Position numbers and translations under genes: made by a program. Positions 12,971 through 24,989 of a DNA stretch of 64,000 nucleotides are shown piece after piece (the first letter of the stretch is position 1; the number at the start of each line of letters is the position of its first letter). Below the pieces are notes generated by a model. It did no database searches. It saw only the letters and a program-made list of their open reading frames with translations, and was not told the origin of the DNA. The stretch spans positions 23,312,603 to 23,376,602 of the forward strand of contig CM067067.1 in assembly GCA_033980235.1 (NCBI GenBank), read 5' to 3'. Origin of the DNA: Diadema setosum (lineage: Eukaryota > Echinodermata > Echinoidea > Diadematoida > Diadematidae).

Positions 12971-13830
12971 AATATTAATGAGGAAAGACAGGACACGCCC
13001 GGCGCAGTATCTATAAGCCAATCATCTGGCTAATTTTACGCAATGCGCGCCCAAGATCTACATTGCTCAAATATGCGCTTCACGCAGCTCTACTGTGCGA
13101 GGAGTTAAAAATGTATTGTCAGTCTAATTTTACAGTTAAGAATACAATTTTGATTATCAAAGCTTTAGCACGCACTTAGCCCACCATAATAAATGTGACC
13201 CTCCGAGTTCCATTAATTTGCATTTAAAGTTTTTGCAGAAATTAGCTCAAATTTTGAACTTTTGGAGGATGTTGGGGTAAACTGGGATATCATCACTAGA
13301 TGCTACACTTCGCCCTTAATTCAAAGTTATTATGAAATATATAAGATTTTCTTAAATAAATATATAGAATAATAATAATGATAGATGCACACACGGACAC
13401 AGACACACACATGCGCTCACATTATTCTATGATCGATATGCTTGTAATAATAATGTCTTGCTTATAGTTACTGTTTGTCCCACTTAAACCAAACCAATGT
13501 TCCACTTCTCCCAGGAAAAAAAAAAAATAATGATAACACAAATATGAGACTTATAGGAATATAGCGTAGCAACCCGTTATATGGCTAGCATCAAAAGTCT
13601 TTTGGTCCGATACATGTGTGCCCCATTCTATATCAGAAAGTTATTCGAGAAACTTCATCAAATCACAATTTTTGTCCCACTTAATTCACCCCGCTAGCTC
13701 TCCCCTATCTTTATGGTAGTATAGACTTGTAACATGCAGGGCAATTATAACAGAATAAATAAAGGAGATTACTGACAGATTAGACAAAGATATAAACTTG
13801 AAGGTACTATAGCTCTACAATATCCTTGTA

Positions 13831-14119
13831 TACGGGTGCTGTTCGTTATTCCGAAGGTTCGCTATTCCGAAGTTTCGTTATTCCGATGGTTCGTTAATCC
13901 AAAACACACAAAATCTCCATACCTAGAGGTTTGTTAATCCGAAAATGAAAAAGGGTTCGTTAATCCGAACATTTGTGGCGTTATTTCGAAGGTTCGTTAT
14001 TCCGAAGTTTTGTTAATTCGAAAATGAAATTCGGAATAACAAACCTTCCTAATAACGAATCTTCGGACTGGAAGAGCATTCGGAATAACGAACCTTCAGA
14101 ATAACAAGCTGTAACCGTA
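13831..14119. mobile_element. foldback MITE built of TTCGTTATTCCGAAG repeats
   Basis: Left TAcgggtgctgttcgttatt pairs with right aataacaagctgtaaccgTA. At least five ttcgttattccgaag / ttcgttaatccgaa units lie inside, direct on the left half and inverted on the right. TA flanks are present. A related fragment sits at 21990-22060. Confidence 0.65.
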
Positions 14120-14381
14120 TAAACACGTAAGTTCACTACATTTTCAGGGCTTGACCTTAACTTTTTTTCTAGGAAGCCAGCCGGGCTCCTCAGGGACCTT
14201 TTTAGGGAGCCAAATTGAGTTTTGGGGAGCCACGTTTCCCTCAGTCATAATCAGCAGTAGAGGTCTATTACATGTATTAACCTGGTGGAGAAGATTTCAT
14301 TTAGATATAACATGCATTTCTCCATAGACACAAGCCTGAGATACCTTGTTCTCAGTCTCTAACGGGTTTTAGCACAGTCAA

Positions 14382-14453
14382 AATGTGTGTGTGCGTGTGT
14401 GTGTGTGCCTGTGCCTGTGCCTGCCATGCACCTGCGTGTGTGTGTGTGTGTGT
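14382..14453. repeat. (GT)n microsatellite, interrupted
   Basis: Alternating GT with gcgt, gcct and catgcacc interruptions. It generates a His/Thr-rich artefact frame on the other strand. Confidence 0.9.
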
Positions 14454-16030
14454 AGGTGTTTTGTGTGGTCCCTCTCCCATTCCCTTCTGTAATTTCTTAC
14501 CCTGGTCTGTTCATATTGTGTTTCTTTCTCGGTTCTTCTTTTTTTAGCTGCAAGGTCTAGGTTAGAAACATTCATGTCACGCCACAATCATGTTGATTGA
14601 GCAGCAGAGCTGCAAAGCTTTGGAAGCACAAATCCGTACTCAGCAGCTAAAAAATCCGTATTTTTCCACCAGAATTCATATTTTTTCCATCTCCCTCTTC
14701 TTGCTACTTTGAATTAAACTCGTCGACTTAAAAGGCTTACAGACTCTAAACACAAAATTACGACACATGCCGAAGTATCGAGCTGGTCACCAGCACGATA
14801 AAGAATCCAAACTATGCAATGTTCAGCGTTGATTGATTGCTTTCTCGCAATGCATGTGTACAAGCACATGTATATACCTCCAGAAACTTGTTGGGCTGGT
14901 TATGGAAGCTTCCACTATCTAGCAGGGGAGGGGGAATGCTTTCATCTTCTCAAGAAAGCTTCTGTGTGAGCGAATGCAAAACTCTGTTCGGTGTTTCCAA
15001 CTATTGTTTACTATAAAACATAATCATGCCTTGTTTTCAGGCTTTTTCATTGTACTGGATTTTAAACATTAGTATTTTCCGAACTTATTCCAATTTCTTT
15101 TACCCTGACTGGAATCGGAAAGTCTGCTATGACGATGATCGCAAAATGCCGCGCTGTGTGTGGTTGCGCCACTGTGCAAACACGTGGTTTCACTTTCAAG
15201 TTTTGCGCCATGTGCTCCAGCCTAAGAGGTTACTGCAAGTTCGATGGATCGAATGCGCCATAGCTGAGCTGAATGGCTTGTTTACGGTAAACATGCAGTT
15301 TACATTCGATACGAAGAAGTCATTACGTCTTTCATGAGGAAAAACATACAAAACAAACAAACAAAAAAACACCTACGAACGAATGCTGATAGCCAAAACT
15401 TTGAAAAAATAATAAGCAGTTATGATGAGCATGAACTGAAATTGTCAATGGTCATGATTTTTCTGTCTAACCAGATGATGACTGAATCTCATTGGACCTA
15501 CTCGTAGTGAATTTTTCTGGGCATACGAGACCTTTTAAGTATTTCTGTGATTGCTTTTTTAATTGACTGATTAATCGATCCTTTTTTTATTTTTCAGGGA
15601 ACATAAGATATTCTATTAAGTACACTATATTCGACTGTTTGATGTTTCCTACTATACGCCAAAAGAAAGGTTATAGAATCACGATATCTTTGCAATGATT
15701 CCTTTAATTCAACTAATGAGCTGGTTCTTCGATCGATATTTCCAGGATATTTACACGCTGTTTATTCCAGCGCGCGCATTCTTTCGTCTGGCACGCACCT
15801 GGGTGTGGCACCTGCTTTTGTGGAAATTTCCACAAGGGGAGTTTGGGTGGGTGTCAAGTTTCTTCGAGCCGCAGAGACTGCATGTATTCAGTATTACACA
15901 ATTTCTTCGCTCTAATTTATTGTCATTCGTGCTTTCCCCTTATTCTTTGCTGATATCGAACATTAAGATTTAACTTTATGAAGGTTGGTAGATCGTGGAT
16001 CTTTTTGTTGTGAGGTATATGTAATTTCTT

Positions 16031-17060
16031 TTTATGCCTCCGCTACGAAGTGGCCGGAGGCATTATGTTTTCGGGTCGTCCGTCCGTCCGTCCGTCCGTC
16101 CGTCCGTACGTCCGTCCGTCCGTACGTCCGTCCGTACGTCCGTCCGTCCCGTTTTGTTTTTGTCAATATCTCAAGAACCGTGCGGTGGTTTTACATCAAA
16201 CTTGGTATGAGGGTATATCCTTGGGGGATAATACTTTGTGTGGATTTTAGGGTCACAGGGTCAAAGGTCAAAGGTCACAGGTTATTTTGTGAAAAAAAAA
16301 TTGAAATTTCACGTTTTTCTCCATATCTCGCAAATGGTTCAAGGTATCTTCATGGAACTTAGTATATATGTTTGTACCAATGGGCAGTAATTATCTAGGG
16401 AAGTTGGGGGTCATGGGTCAAAGGTCAGGGGGGTCAAAGGTCAAGGTCAACTCCTCAAAATTTCACTACTTTCCTTAAAATGCAATATGCCTGAAGGTTT
16501 TTTTTTTTTTTTTTAACTTAATGTATTGCATGTATTACCCAATATATATTTTGGGGGAAGTTTCTTGCCAAAAGGTCAAAGGTCAAAATTTCAAGTGAAA
16601 GTGCTAAATTGCACTTTTTCCTCCATATCTCGAAAGTAACTCAAGGTATCATCATGAAACTTACATATTTATGCATGTTCAACCTAACAGTGATTTTCTG
16701 TGGAACTGTGAGGTCAAAGGTCAAAGGCCAGGTTTAGATACGCTATTTTCCCATTTGATACTGAAATTATACTTTTTCTCAATACCTTGAAAATTACTCA
16801 ATGCATAAACTTATAAAAGGGTCAAAAGTCAAGTAAAAATCATCAGTTCCCCAAATACCTGCACTCTGACATTTTAATCATTCATCCAATTAAACCTAGT
16901 TCTAGGAAAGTGAACATTCAGCACATTTGTGTCAAACCTGTCATTTTGATATTTTGCCAATTGTGTGAAACTGTCATCACACATTGTCAAGACATTGTAC
17001 TATAGACCTATTAGGAGAACCATGCATTGTGGCAGAGGCATATCAGTAGCCGTAGCGATA
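16031..17060. repeat. atgcctccg / GTCC minisatellite / GGTCAAAGGTCA dispersed element
   Basis: Begins ttatgcctccgctacgaagt-ggccggaggcat (a small hairpin), then a (GTCC)n array at 16076-16149. Next come about four diverged units containing catatctcg, caaggtatcatcatgaaact and ggtcaaaggtcaaagg. It ends ggcagaggcatatcagtagc-cgtagcgatatatctag. Fragments of the same family occur near 42040, 49857, 56330, 56572 and 57180. No coding potential. Confidence 0.6.
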
Positions 17061-17846
17061 TATCTAGTTTATCATTCTTTAGAGGGGGAAGATGAGTGTG
17101 AAGGGGGAAAGAAGAAGAAGAGAAAAGTGAAATAAAACAAAAGGCACGTACGCTCAGCATTCACAGTAAGCCGTCTTTTCATACCAGCATAGTTTTCATC
17201 ACCATTAGACATCACTCAGATCATTTTAGCCTTTTCCTATCAACATTAACATGCATAGTCCCTCGAGATAGATACCGAGGAAAATAAATAACAAATACAA
17301 CGTATCAACACCTCCCAACAACACAAATATTTAGAAAAGACAACACCCGTCGCTTCGATTCGAAAAAGTATTGCTGCAAATCGGAGAAATCGCCGTTACG
17401 AAAATAACAGTGCGAGACACTTGAAAGAATTATGTTTAAATATTTCAAAGTATAAAGAGAACGGATAAAGTGATATGAAATGGAAGAAATCGTACCAAAC
17501 GAGGTGTGAGAAATGACAGAAATGGAACGATATGTTTAGTAGTACACTAGTAGGATAAGGCCCTAGCAAAAGTTTGCAGCACCAAAAGCTACGCGAAAAT
17601 TTATACACATCGGAAACTCGGTATTGCGACGAGATCCTTGGGATCGTCAAGAAACGATACAAAACAAAGGAAATTAATTCATTTTGACCGGAAAATAGTT
17701 TGTTATATTAGTATTCTGTTATATGAGATCTCCTTCAATAGGCCTAGAAATACATCGAGTTTCCACGATACTCGCGGGAAATAAAGCTCGAACGCTTTTC
17801 ACCTGCACATACTGCAGTGCACATCAATACACGAACAGAAACTCAC

Positions 17847-17911
17847 CTCTTCCTTGCAGAAAAATGATGCAATAACGTTACAAAAAACACACACAACACT
17901 CTAAAAATCAT
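17847..17911 (-). CDS. possible first coding exon with signal peptide (minus strand)
   Basis: On the minus strand an ATG at 17911 opens MIFRVLCVFFVTLLHHFSARK, a plausible signal peptide. The frame meets a strong donor (GAAGAG|gtgagtttc) after 65 bases. The DNA upstream on this strand (17920-18300) is CpG-rich, as promoters often are. No downstream exons were found toward lower coordinates, so this may be chance or a dead exon. Confidence 0.2.
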
Positions 17912-18219
17912 TTCGTACTTGGGAGGCAAGGGAAAAGCGGAAGAAGTAGAGAAAAAGAAGCAGATATTGCACAAAGGAGCGCTTCTACCCCGACTCAAAA
18001 CGAAATAAGGTACTGTTTCAGCTGGCTACAGTGTGTAGCTTACTCACGCTCCCCAGCCGGCCACACACATAGGGATACCACGGCGATCGATGTAAACATC
18101 CAGGGTCCGTAGGCGACAGGGATTCAGGCGCGCAAAGTTCCGTTCGGTGTACACAGTACGCAAGCAGCGAATTGCGTGTGCGCATAGTCTATATTGCAAT
18201 TGCAGGGATAATAACTTAA

Positions 18220-18300
18220 TTCGGGCGTCAGGGCTCGCTGCGCGCGCCGCGGCCGCTCGCGCTCGTCAATTAAATGATAGTGTGAGTGTGTACGGTACGT
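18220..18300. promoter_or_regulatory. CpG-rich patch, possible minus-strand promoter
   Basis: gcgcgcgccgcggccgctcg stands out in AT-rich surroundings and lies upstream of the minus-strand exon candidate ending at 17911. No TATA box or initiator is certain. It may equally be transposon DNA. Confidence 0.15.
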
Positions 18301-18537
18301 GAGGCTATACGGCAAAAAAAAACTTGAGGAGCCAGCCGGGCTTTTGTCATACATTTCAAGGGAGCCCGTAGCGATTCTGGGGAGCCAATGGTCCCCGGGC
18401 TCCCGCTAAGGTCAAGCCCTGATTTTGAAAAAAAAAAATGTTAACCCATGCACATGGACTGAAGGTCACCGGGTTGCGTCACACACTACGTACGTCTTAA
18501 CAATAATGTGAGCGTATGGATCGTTGCGTTACTAGTA

Positions 18538-18886
18538 CTTTATATGGCCGGCGGAACCGTGGGGGCCGTGGGGGCTCAGGCCCCCACACTTTTTGTGCAC
18601 CATACTAAGAAATACATAAGATGTCATCACTTTGGGCCATCACAATTTTTTTTTTTTAACCCGGAAGTACGTAAGTGGCACTAAATAAAAATAGATAGAG
18701 ATCTTGAAGTGTGCGGAGCGTGGTAAGGTTATGTTTTTCCAATGTAGACCTTTTTTTTTTTTTAATTCGCTTGTCAGCTGAAGAAACCCAGAAATGGAAA
18801 GGGCGAGAGGAGCTGAGGACCTTTTTTTTTTCTTGTTAGCTCATGAAACCCGGAAGTTAAAACGTTCCGCCGGCCCTGCTTTATTC
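18538..18886. mobile_element. hAT-like MITE with GGCCGGCGGAAC ends
   Basis: GGCCGGCGGAACCGT at the left mirrors AACGTTCCGCCGGCC-CTG at the right. The flanks ctttatat and ctttattc look like a decayed 8-base target duplication. Three T-runs and two cccggaagt words fill the interior. Non-coding. Confidence 0.55.
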
Positions 18887-19039
18887 TTCACGCGACCTAG
18901 AAGCACACTGCGTACGTTTCTTTCTCTTTGATTTAACAATTACTAGATCTTCATATCAACGACTTCGAGGGTCACGTAATGTTGGCGGCGAAGGTAGGCT
19001 ACTTGCAGGGCGTCCGCATGACGATCGGGCAGACGTTGA

Positions 19040-19235
19040 GCATAATAATAATGATAACAACAATAATGACAATAATGATGATAATAATAATAATAATAAT
19101 AATAATAATTATTATTATTATGATGATTATTATTATTGTTATTATTATTATTATTATTATTATAATTATCATTATTGCGATATTAATTATAATTATAATA
19201 ATAGCTTTTGTTGTTATTGTGTACATAATGTACTT
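19040..19235. repeat. palindromic (TAA)n.(TTA)n microsatellite
   Basis: A run of aataataat units switches mid-way to attattatt, so the array is its own inverse and can extrude as a cruciform. The Ile-rich frames on both strands are artefacts. Confidence 0.9.
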
Positions 19236-19499
19236 TTTATTTATTTTGTGCCGAATAACATGAAGTGTGAATTGAATTGAAAATGGCGAACAACAAACAA
19301 ATAAACACATACCAGCTAGATAAAGAATACAGTTGTTTCGAACATTATAGACTGCAGTTTTAGAATCCTCAGTATGAGAGGAACAGATAACTTTGTTATA
19401 CGATTCATGTATTTATTTTCTTGTTCATGAACATACAAAATAAGAGACAGTGGGTCGTCAGTAGGCCTATATACGCAATAGCCCGGCATAATCGCCAGA

Positions 19500-19768
19500 G
19501 AAAGATTGCCTAGAGGCTATCCTTATTTTTGCTCCTAAACTTGATCCTACTTGTGCTTACAGAATACCACTTATCTTAAGATCTCATTAACATCTAATTA
19601 CATCTAATTAACATATCAAGTTACGCCCCTATCCTAAACTGGGAGAGAAATAAGGATCCCTGACGTCACTATCCTATTTCTCCTCCTACGCGCGGTGTTA
19701 CAGAATACCAATCGCGTATTTAGGAGCGAGAGCTGTCCTAGGATCCTTACAGTATACCACCCCTGTTT
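19500..19768. repeat. ggtattctgtaag terminal repeat, right copy (inverted)
   Basis: Contains cttacagaataccac (19547), gttacagaataccaatc (19691) and cttacagtataccacccc (19751), with gtcctaggatcc beside the last. It is the inverse of the arrangement at 12852-12970. Confidence 0.5.
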
Positions 19769-19860
19769 CATAATGAATTAGGATTATCTTACCCCCAATT
19801 TATTGAGCGTAACTTAATCAGGGATTCGAGCGTAAGATTTTTAAATATGAAATAGTCAAT

Positions 19861-21443
19861 AGCACAATCAGGGTATGCAATTGTGTAACAGGGCAAAAAT
19901 GAAAAAACTTGGTGAAAATGCTTTTTTTGTTGTTTGTTGTAGCCGAGTGTTCAAATTTTCATTTCATGTAAAGAAAGAGTCAAAATTTTGCATTAAACTG
20001 CGCATAAATTAGCATTTAAATTAGGGGTGTCGAATTACAGTGAAATGACTAATATATTGGAAAAATTCATTTTAAAAAAGGAGAAAGGTTTTTTCATCTG
20101 ATATTGCTGTTAGATATTCCTGATAAATATCCCTTTCATTCACCACCAGCACATAGCCATAACATATCACAAAATATGAATGAATTTCATATTTTCACTT
20201 CTCGAAATGGATGATCAATTTTGTAGGCATTATTTTGAATTCAAATAAAACCACTTTTACATATCTTATCATATTTCACTTTTGCCAAAGAGTGAAGAGG
20301 CGAAACCTTCCGGAATAGGTAACAGACATATAGTGGCCATTATTACAAATTTTTATGAAATTAGGGCTGGTACTTTGGAAGATATTATATTTTTCATCAA
20401 AAAATTATCTGTACAGTTTGACCTTGAATGTGCGCACAGTGTTTGGATCAATTCTCATATTTGTAAACACAGATAGAAGAATGAATGTGAGATTTATGAT
20501 GACTTGAGTTGATATCCAAGCTGTGACACTCAAACAATGACATATTAAGCCAAAATACTATGTTTTTGCTTATGATATCTTTAGAAATTGAACAAGCATT
20601 GAAATATGAACACTGAACACTTATCATATGACCTTCATGCAGTATAACATGGGCGTGTATCGCACTTTTTTATGCTCAGCAATTTGTAAAAATATTAAAA
20701 AATAAGTTCCTATTGCTAAAATTTACTAAAATTTTCACACAATAGATTTCTACATATGTACAATTCATGGTTAAAAAAACAAGGATATTCAATAAGGGGA
20801 AAAGATTCTTTAAAGTAGTCAAATTAGGATATACCTCACTGAAAATACTGAAAAACGGTTGCACTTATTTTACTCAGCATTTGAAAATGGCTCAAAACTC
20901 AAAACTGGCTGAACATTTATTGGCAAACAGTGCACCATATTGTAGTGTGTCTTCAGTACTTTCAGGAAAAGCAGAAAAATAAGCTGTTTCTCCATGTATA
21001 GCTGTACACCATGGGTTAAAAGGTCACAATGTCACAAAAATAAGCCAGCATTACACTCCTACCAGGATGGGACTTCAGACCTTATAACTTTCTCCAGCTG
21101 AAAGAACCACTGTTTTTTATTGCATGCAAGCAATGCCAGGAAAAAATCCATTAATTTGATACCAAACATATAGGGGTAGACTTAAAATATGGACCTCAAA
21201 TCTTGATTTTACGTAAGTTGTAAAACGCTTTTTTTGACGCATTACGTGGGTTTTGGGGGACTTTTTGGTAATTAATCTTTAATAATTAACAGTAAATGAG
21301 AAGAAATTAGCTATTGTCTTACCACATGTGATTACTGATGTCTTAGCATGCTGCATGTGAATTTTTAAGTCAGTTGGTGCATTCTTTTAGAAGTTACAAT
21401 TTTTTAAAGTGAGAAAGTCATGATTGCATACCCTGATTGTGCT
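19861..21443. mobile_element. TIR element, about 1.6 kb, interior unrecognised
   Basis: AGCACAATCAGGGTATGCAA at 19861 is matched exactly in inverse at 21424-21443, with one more paired base inside. The AT-rich interior contains only short frames without family resemblance. Probably non-autonomous; superfamily uncertain. Confidence 0.6.
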
Positions 21444-21534
21444 TATCACCAAATGTAAAATTGAACTCTGCTTTTGTTCAGTTAGAATATTGTCTATACC
21501 ATGCAGTTTCACATGGTAAGTGAATTTACCTAAA

Positions 21535-24012
21535 TACAGCAAACCTCGCTTAAGTCGACATTGCATAAGTCGACACGGTAAAAAAGTCCCGATTTTTGCC
21601 TTTGTTATTCCTTGAAAATTTCCTCGTCTTAGTCGAAATTTATAAGTCGACAACTCGCGTAAGTCGACCTGATTTTTCAGTGCCAACTGAGCTGAAATAC
21701 GTGTTAATTCCCTCGTCTAAGTCGACATAATTTTTCACTCAAAATCTTATCACCATTCTCTGAAAAAGAATTGTTTTCCCGCTCCGATTTGCTGCATTTC
21801 TACTCGGTATTAATTCGCTAGTGTACGGCGCGGTAGCGTTCGCGCCATGCGTACATTGTCTTGTATGCCAGAATAGAAAGGGCAAGTACTGGAGTATTAC
21901 ATGTAGTACCGAAGGCAGTTCACTTTACCCCTTTTCTCCCTCTCATTATTCTCAAAACGCACAAATTTTGTACACCGATGTCCCAGTAGGTATTCCTTAT
22001 CCGAACATGAAGTAGGTGTTTTGTTAATCCGAATATTCTAACGTTAATTATTCCGAAGTGGTATTAGAAACCTGGGCCCTTTTTAGAAAATTTATTAAAG
22101 TGCAACTAATAATGCAACTCAAAAAATCAAATGCAGGTGTATCAAATCACACGCAACTTTTGCATTTAAACGCAAGTGCGTTGCTGAAAAGACTTGCGTT
22201 TGATAATCCTATGAAACTAATTTGTACGAACCTGAAACTCATTTGCGTTTAAACGCAACTCTAAAAATCAAATGCAAGTCCATCAAATCACACGCAACGA
22301 TGTATTTAAACGCAAGAGCGTTGCAGAGAAGACTTGCGGTTTTCGTACGAAACTAGAAACTGCGTTTAAAAGCATCTCTATACATCTACGGAAAAGACTT
22401 GCATTACTTTTTTTATTTCGTAAGCAAAATCAAAAATTTAACGCAACTCTGAAAACCAAATGCAAGTCCATCAAATCACTCGGAACGCTGAAAAGACTTG
22501 CGTTTGATAATTATACGAAACTAGAAAATTGTAGAAAACTTAAACTCAATTGCGTTTAAATGCTACTCTAAATATCAAATGCAAGTCCATCAAATCACAC
22601 GGAACGCTGAAAAGACTTGGTTTGATAAGCATACGAAACTAGAAAATTGTAGGGAACTTTTTATAAACTCAATTGCGTTTAAACGCAACTCTAAAAATCA
22701 AATGCAAGTCCATCAAATCACATGGAACGCTGAAAGTATTTAAACGCAAGAGCGTTGCAGAGAAGACTTGAGGTTTTTGTACGAAACTATAAGAAACTGC
22801 GTGTAAACGCATCTCTAAACATCTACGGAAGTGTGTTATTGTTGAAAAGACTTATTTTTCTTTTCGTAAGCAAAATTAAGAATTAAACGCAACTCTGAAA
22901 ATCAAATGCAAGTCCATCAAATCACACGGAATGTTGAAAAGACTTGCGTTTGATAATCATACGAAACTAGAAAATTGTAGGAAATTTGAACTGAATTGTG
23001 TTTAAACGCAACTCTAAAAATCGAACGTAAATCCATCAAATCACAAGCAACGCTGTATTTAAAATGCAAGAGCGTTGCACAAAAGACTTGCGGTTTTTGT
23101 CCGAAACTAGAAACTGCGTTTAAACGCATAAAAATTTACGGAAGTGCGTTATTGTTGAAAAGACTCGCACTATTTTTTATTTCGTAACGGAACTTTCGCC
23201 GTGACTGAACTTAGTCTGCACTTGCAGGGGAAAGACATTGCAACATTTACATGTTTCAAACTATCGAAACGCATGCTGCTTCACGATGCCGAAAGTTTAA
23301 ATCTCAGTCCAAAGTTAAATTAGTCCGACAATGGAAAGAGGTTTGTTTTTACGAAGCTTAGTAGTCTGAAAGATGTCGTTTTTCGGATGAACAAACTTTT
23401 CTTCTTGTTTTTATTTCAGACGTGCCCGCGCTGTACAGAGCGGTAATGTTGCGAATCGGAGCGCGAGAACAATTCGTTTTCAGAGTATGGCAATAGAAAT
23501 TTAAGCAAAACAAATATGGCGACTTCATAGAGAAGGAAAATCACACATATTTCAACTCAGTCGTCACTGAAAAATTATCTCGACAGAATCATACAAAATC
23601 ACACGCATTATATCTTCGCAGCAACGCACTTGAATTTAAATCGCAAAGTTTAATGCAATTTGGGGAATTTGCGTTTGATATTTCAAATCAAGTTTAAAAT
23701 ATAAAGTGTCTAGAAACGGGCCTAGGTTTCCGATCCCGCTCTCTCAAAATCTCTCTAGAGATTTTGGAAATGTGCGTTGTCGTTACTAACCCGCGCGAGA
23801 TTTATGCATAAACTAAAACATTATTGTTGCTGACGTCAGTTGGCATGTTTTGGCGGCAAAAGGAGTAAGATTTTGGTAGAGATCCGCATCGTGATCCAAA
23901 TTTTGCTCTGTACAGGGAAAATTAGTTTTCATTTACGTGTAAGTCGACATTCGTGTAAGTCGACGTGTTTTGCTCAGTCCCGATTATGTCGACTTACGCG
24001 AGGTTGACTGTA
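21535..24012. mobile_element. Tigger/pogo-like TIR element hosting a second element
   Basis: TACAGCAAACCTCGCTTAAG-tcgac at the left mirrors gtcgacttacgcgaggttga-CTGTA at the right. Subterminal taagtcgac words repeat at both ends, and TA flanks the termini. The TACAGT...CTCG form matches pogo/Tigger-type ends. The middle is occupied by the separate element at 22067-23730. Confidence 0.65.
22067..23730. mobile_element. satellite-filled TIR element nested in the 21.5-24.0 kb element
   Basis: GAAACCTGGGCCCTTTTTAG mirrors ctagaaacgggcctaggttt-c. Between the ends lie about seven diverged tandem copies (22090-23190) of a unit carrying aaacgcaactctaaaaatca, aaatgcaagtccatcaaatc and gctgaaaagacttgcgttt. 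No coding potential. Confidence 0.65.
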
Positions 24013-24046
24013 GTTTGACACCTACACCTGTAGTAAGTTAAGATAA

Positions 24047-24173
24047 TTTGGCAATCCTGGGTTTTAATTTTACTTTATAGGGAGTAAATCATTTTAGGGT
24101 TAGGGTAGGGTATGGCTGTGCTGAAGTTGGAAGCCTAAAATGATTTAGCCCCCTGAAACCCAGGATTGCCAAA
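24047..24173. mobile_element. foldback MITE, 127 bases
   Basis: tttggcaatcctgggtttt pairs with aaacccaggattgccaaaa, and aaatcattttaggg pairs with cctaaaatgattt, around a gggttagggtaggg loop. Confidence 0.7.
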
Positions 24174-24433
24174 AATCAGCTTGTCTTCAACGGGTTAACT
24201 TCCAGATTTTATTACAAAGTTGATTACACACTAAATTAAGACCTCAAACACTACTACCACCCCTAGTGTTAGGTCTGTTTGATGAATGTAGTATTAGAGT
24301 AACATGCAGAAATGATGGGCTTGACTAGCTCGATTAGACGGATGTTAAACTGCATAAATTGGTAATGATACTAGCCTGTGGCAGATCGTAGTTTAGGCCT
24401 CTAGATCTAGACAGTCTACAGTAGTTTGATACA

Positions 24434-24989
24434 TACAGTCAAACCTGTCTATAACGGTCACCCAAGGGAAACAAAAAAAGTGGCCATTATAGACAGGTGG
24501 CCGCTATAGACAGGTAACTTTGTGTGCATTGCTTGTGATGTACAAGCTTGTACATGTATCATGGTTGTATCCTTACATGTACATGTATGTGTGTACGTAT
24601 AAACACACCGTGTTTCATGCATTTACCGGTAACCATGTCGGTGTATATGAAATTGTACACAGTAGTATGTGTATTGTCGTTAAGAAAGCTTAACTCTAGT
24701 GCATTATTGTGACTGAATTAGGGATGAATGCAGCGGTGGCGATCACTGAACGTTGCCTGCACAGCTACAAAGCAGAAAAGCATGCTGAATTATCGGCTCG
24801 ACTACGGCTCCATTGGGTTTTGGGCCGCTATAGACAGGTTAAAATTTACCGCGGGAAACAAAATTTGTGGCCGCTGGCCGCGTTAGACAGATGGCCGCTA
24901 TACACAGGGTCTTTAACAGGGCTTTTCTCTCGGGGGGATTTTTCAGTGGCCGCTATAGACAGGTGGCCGCTAAGGCAGGTGTGACTGTA
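24434..24989. mobile_element. TACAGTCAAACCTGTC MITE (pogo/Tigger-like), copy 1
   Basis: Left TACAGTCAAACCTGTCTATA and right gcaggtgtgactgTA are inverted. Subterminal ggccgctatagacaggt words repeat many times at both ends. TA flanks. A second copy lies in intron 9 of the GRINA-like gene at 54892-55328, in the opposite orientation. Confidence 0.75.

Larger units (their letters stand above)
14145..18421. mobile_element. large CAGGG-ended TIR element, about 4.3 kb, decayed
   Basis: The left end CAGGGCTTGACCTTAACTTT and right end CTAAGGTCAAGCCCTG share a 15-base inverted repeat, and both ends carry gccagccgggctc next to it. The format resembles the CATGGCTCGACAC element at 44434-44881, suggesting a hAT- or P-like superfamily. 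Inside are a GT microsatellite, a weak THAP-like remnant near 15144, the repeat element at 16031-17060 and a minus-strand exon candidate at 17847-17911. No intact transposase was found. Confidence 0.5.

Noticed and set aside
13190..13710. Possible TIR element (ggggtaaactggga versus tcccacttaattcacccc)
   Set aside because: The inverse match is short and interrupted, and I could not extend it or find a target duplication.
15985..16362. Frames with PSVRPSVRPYVRP repeats resembling a repeat protein
   Set aside because: Translation of the GTCCGTCC minisatellite inside a dispersed repeat; the same array occurs elsewhere without an open frame.
18979..19310. Ile-rich reading frames on both strands resembling a membrane protein
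   Set aside because: Product of the (TAA)n/(TTA)n array; hydrophobicity is an artefact.
21535..24012. Possible CRISPR array or tandem gene cluster from the regular repeats
   Set aside because: Units are diverged and directly abutting without unique spacers, and the DNA is animal with TIR ends.
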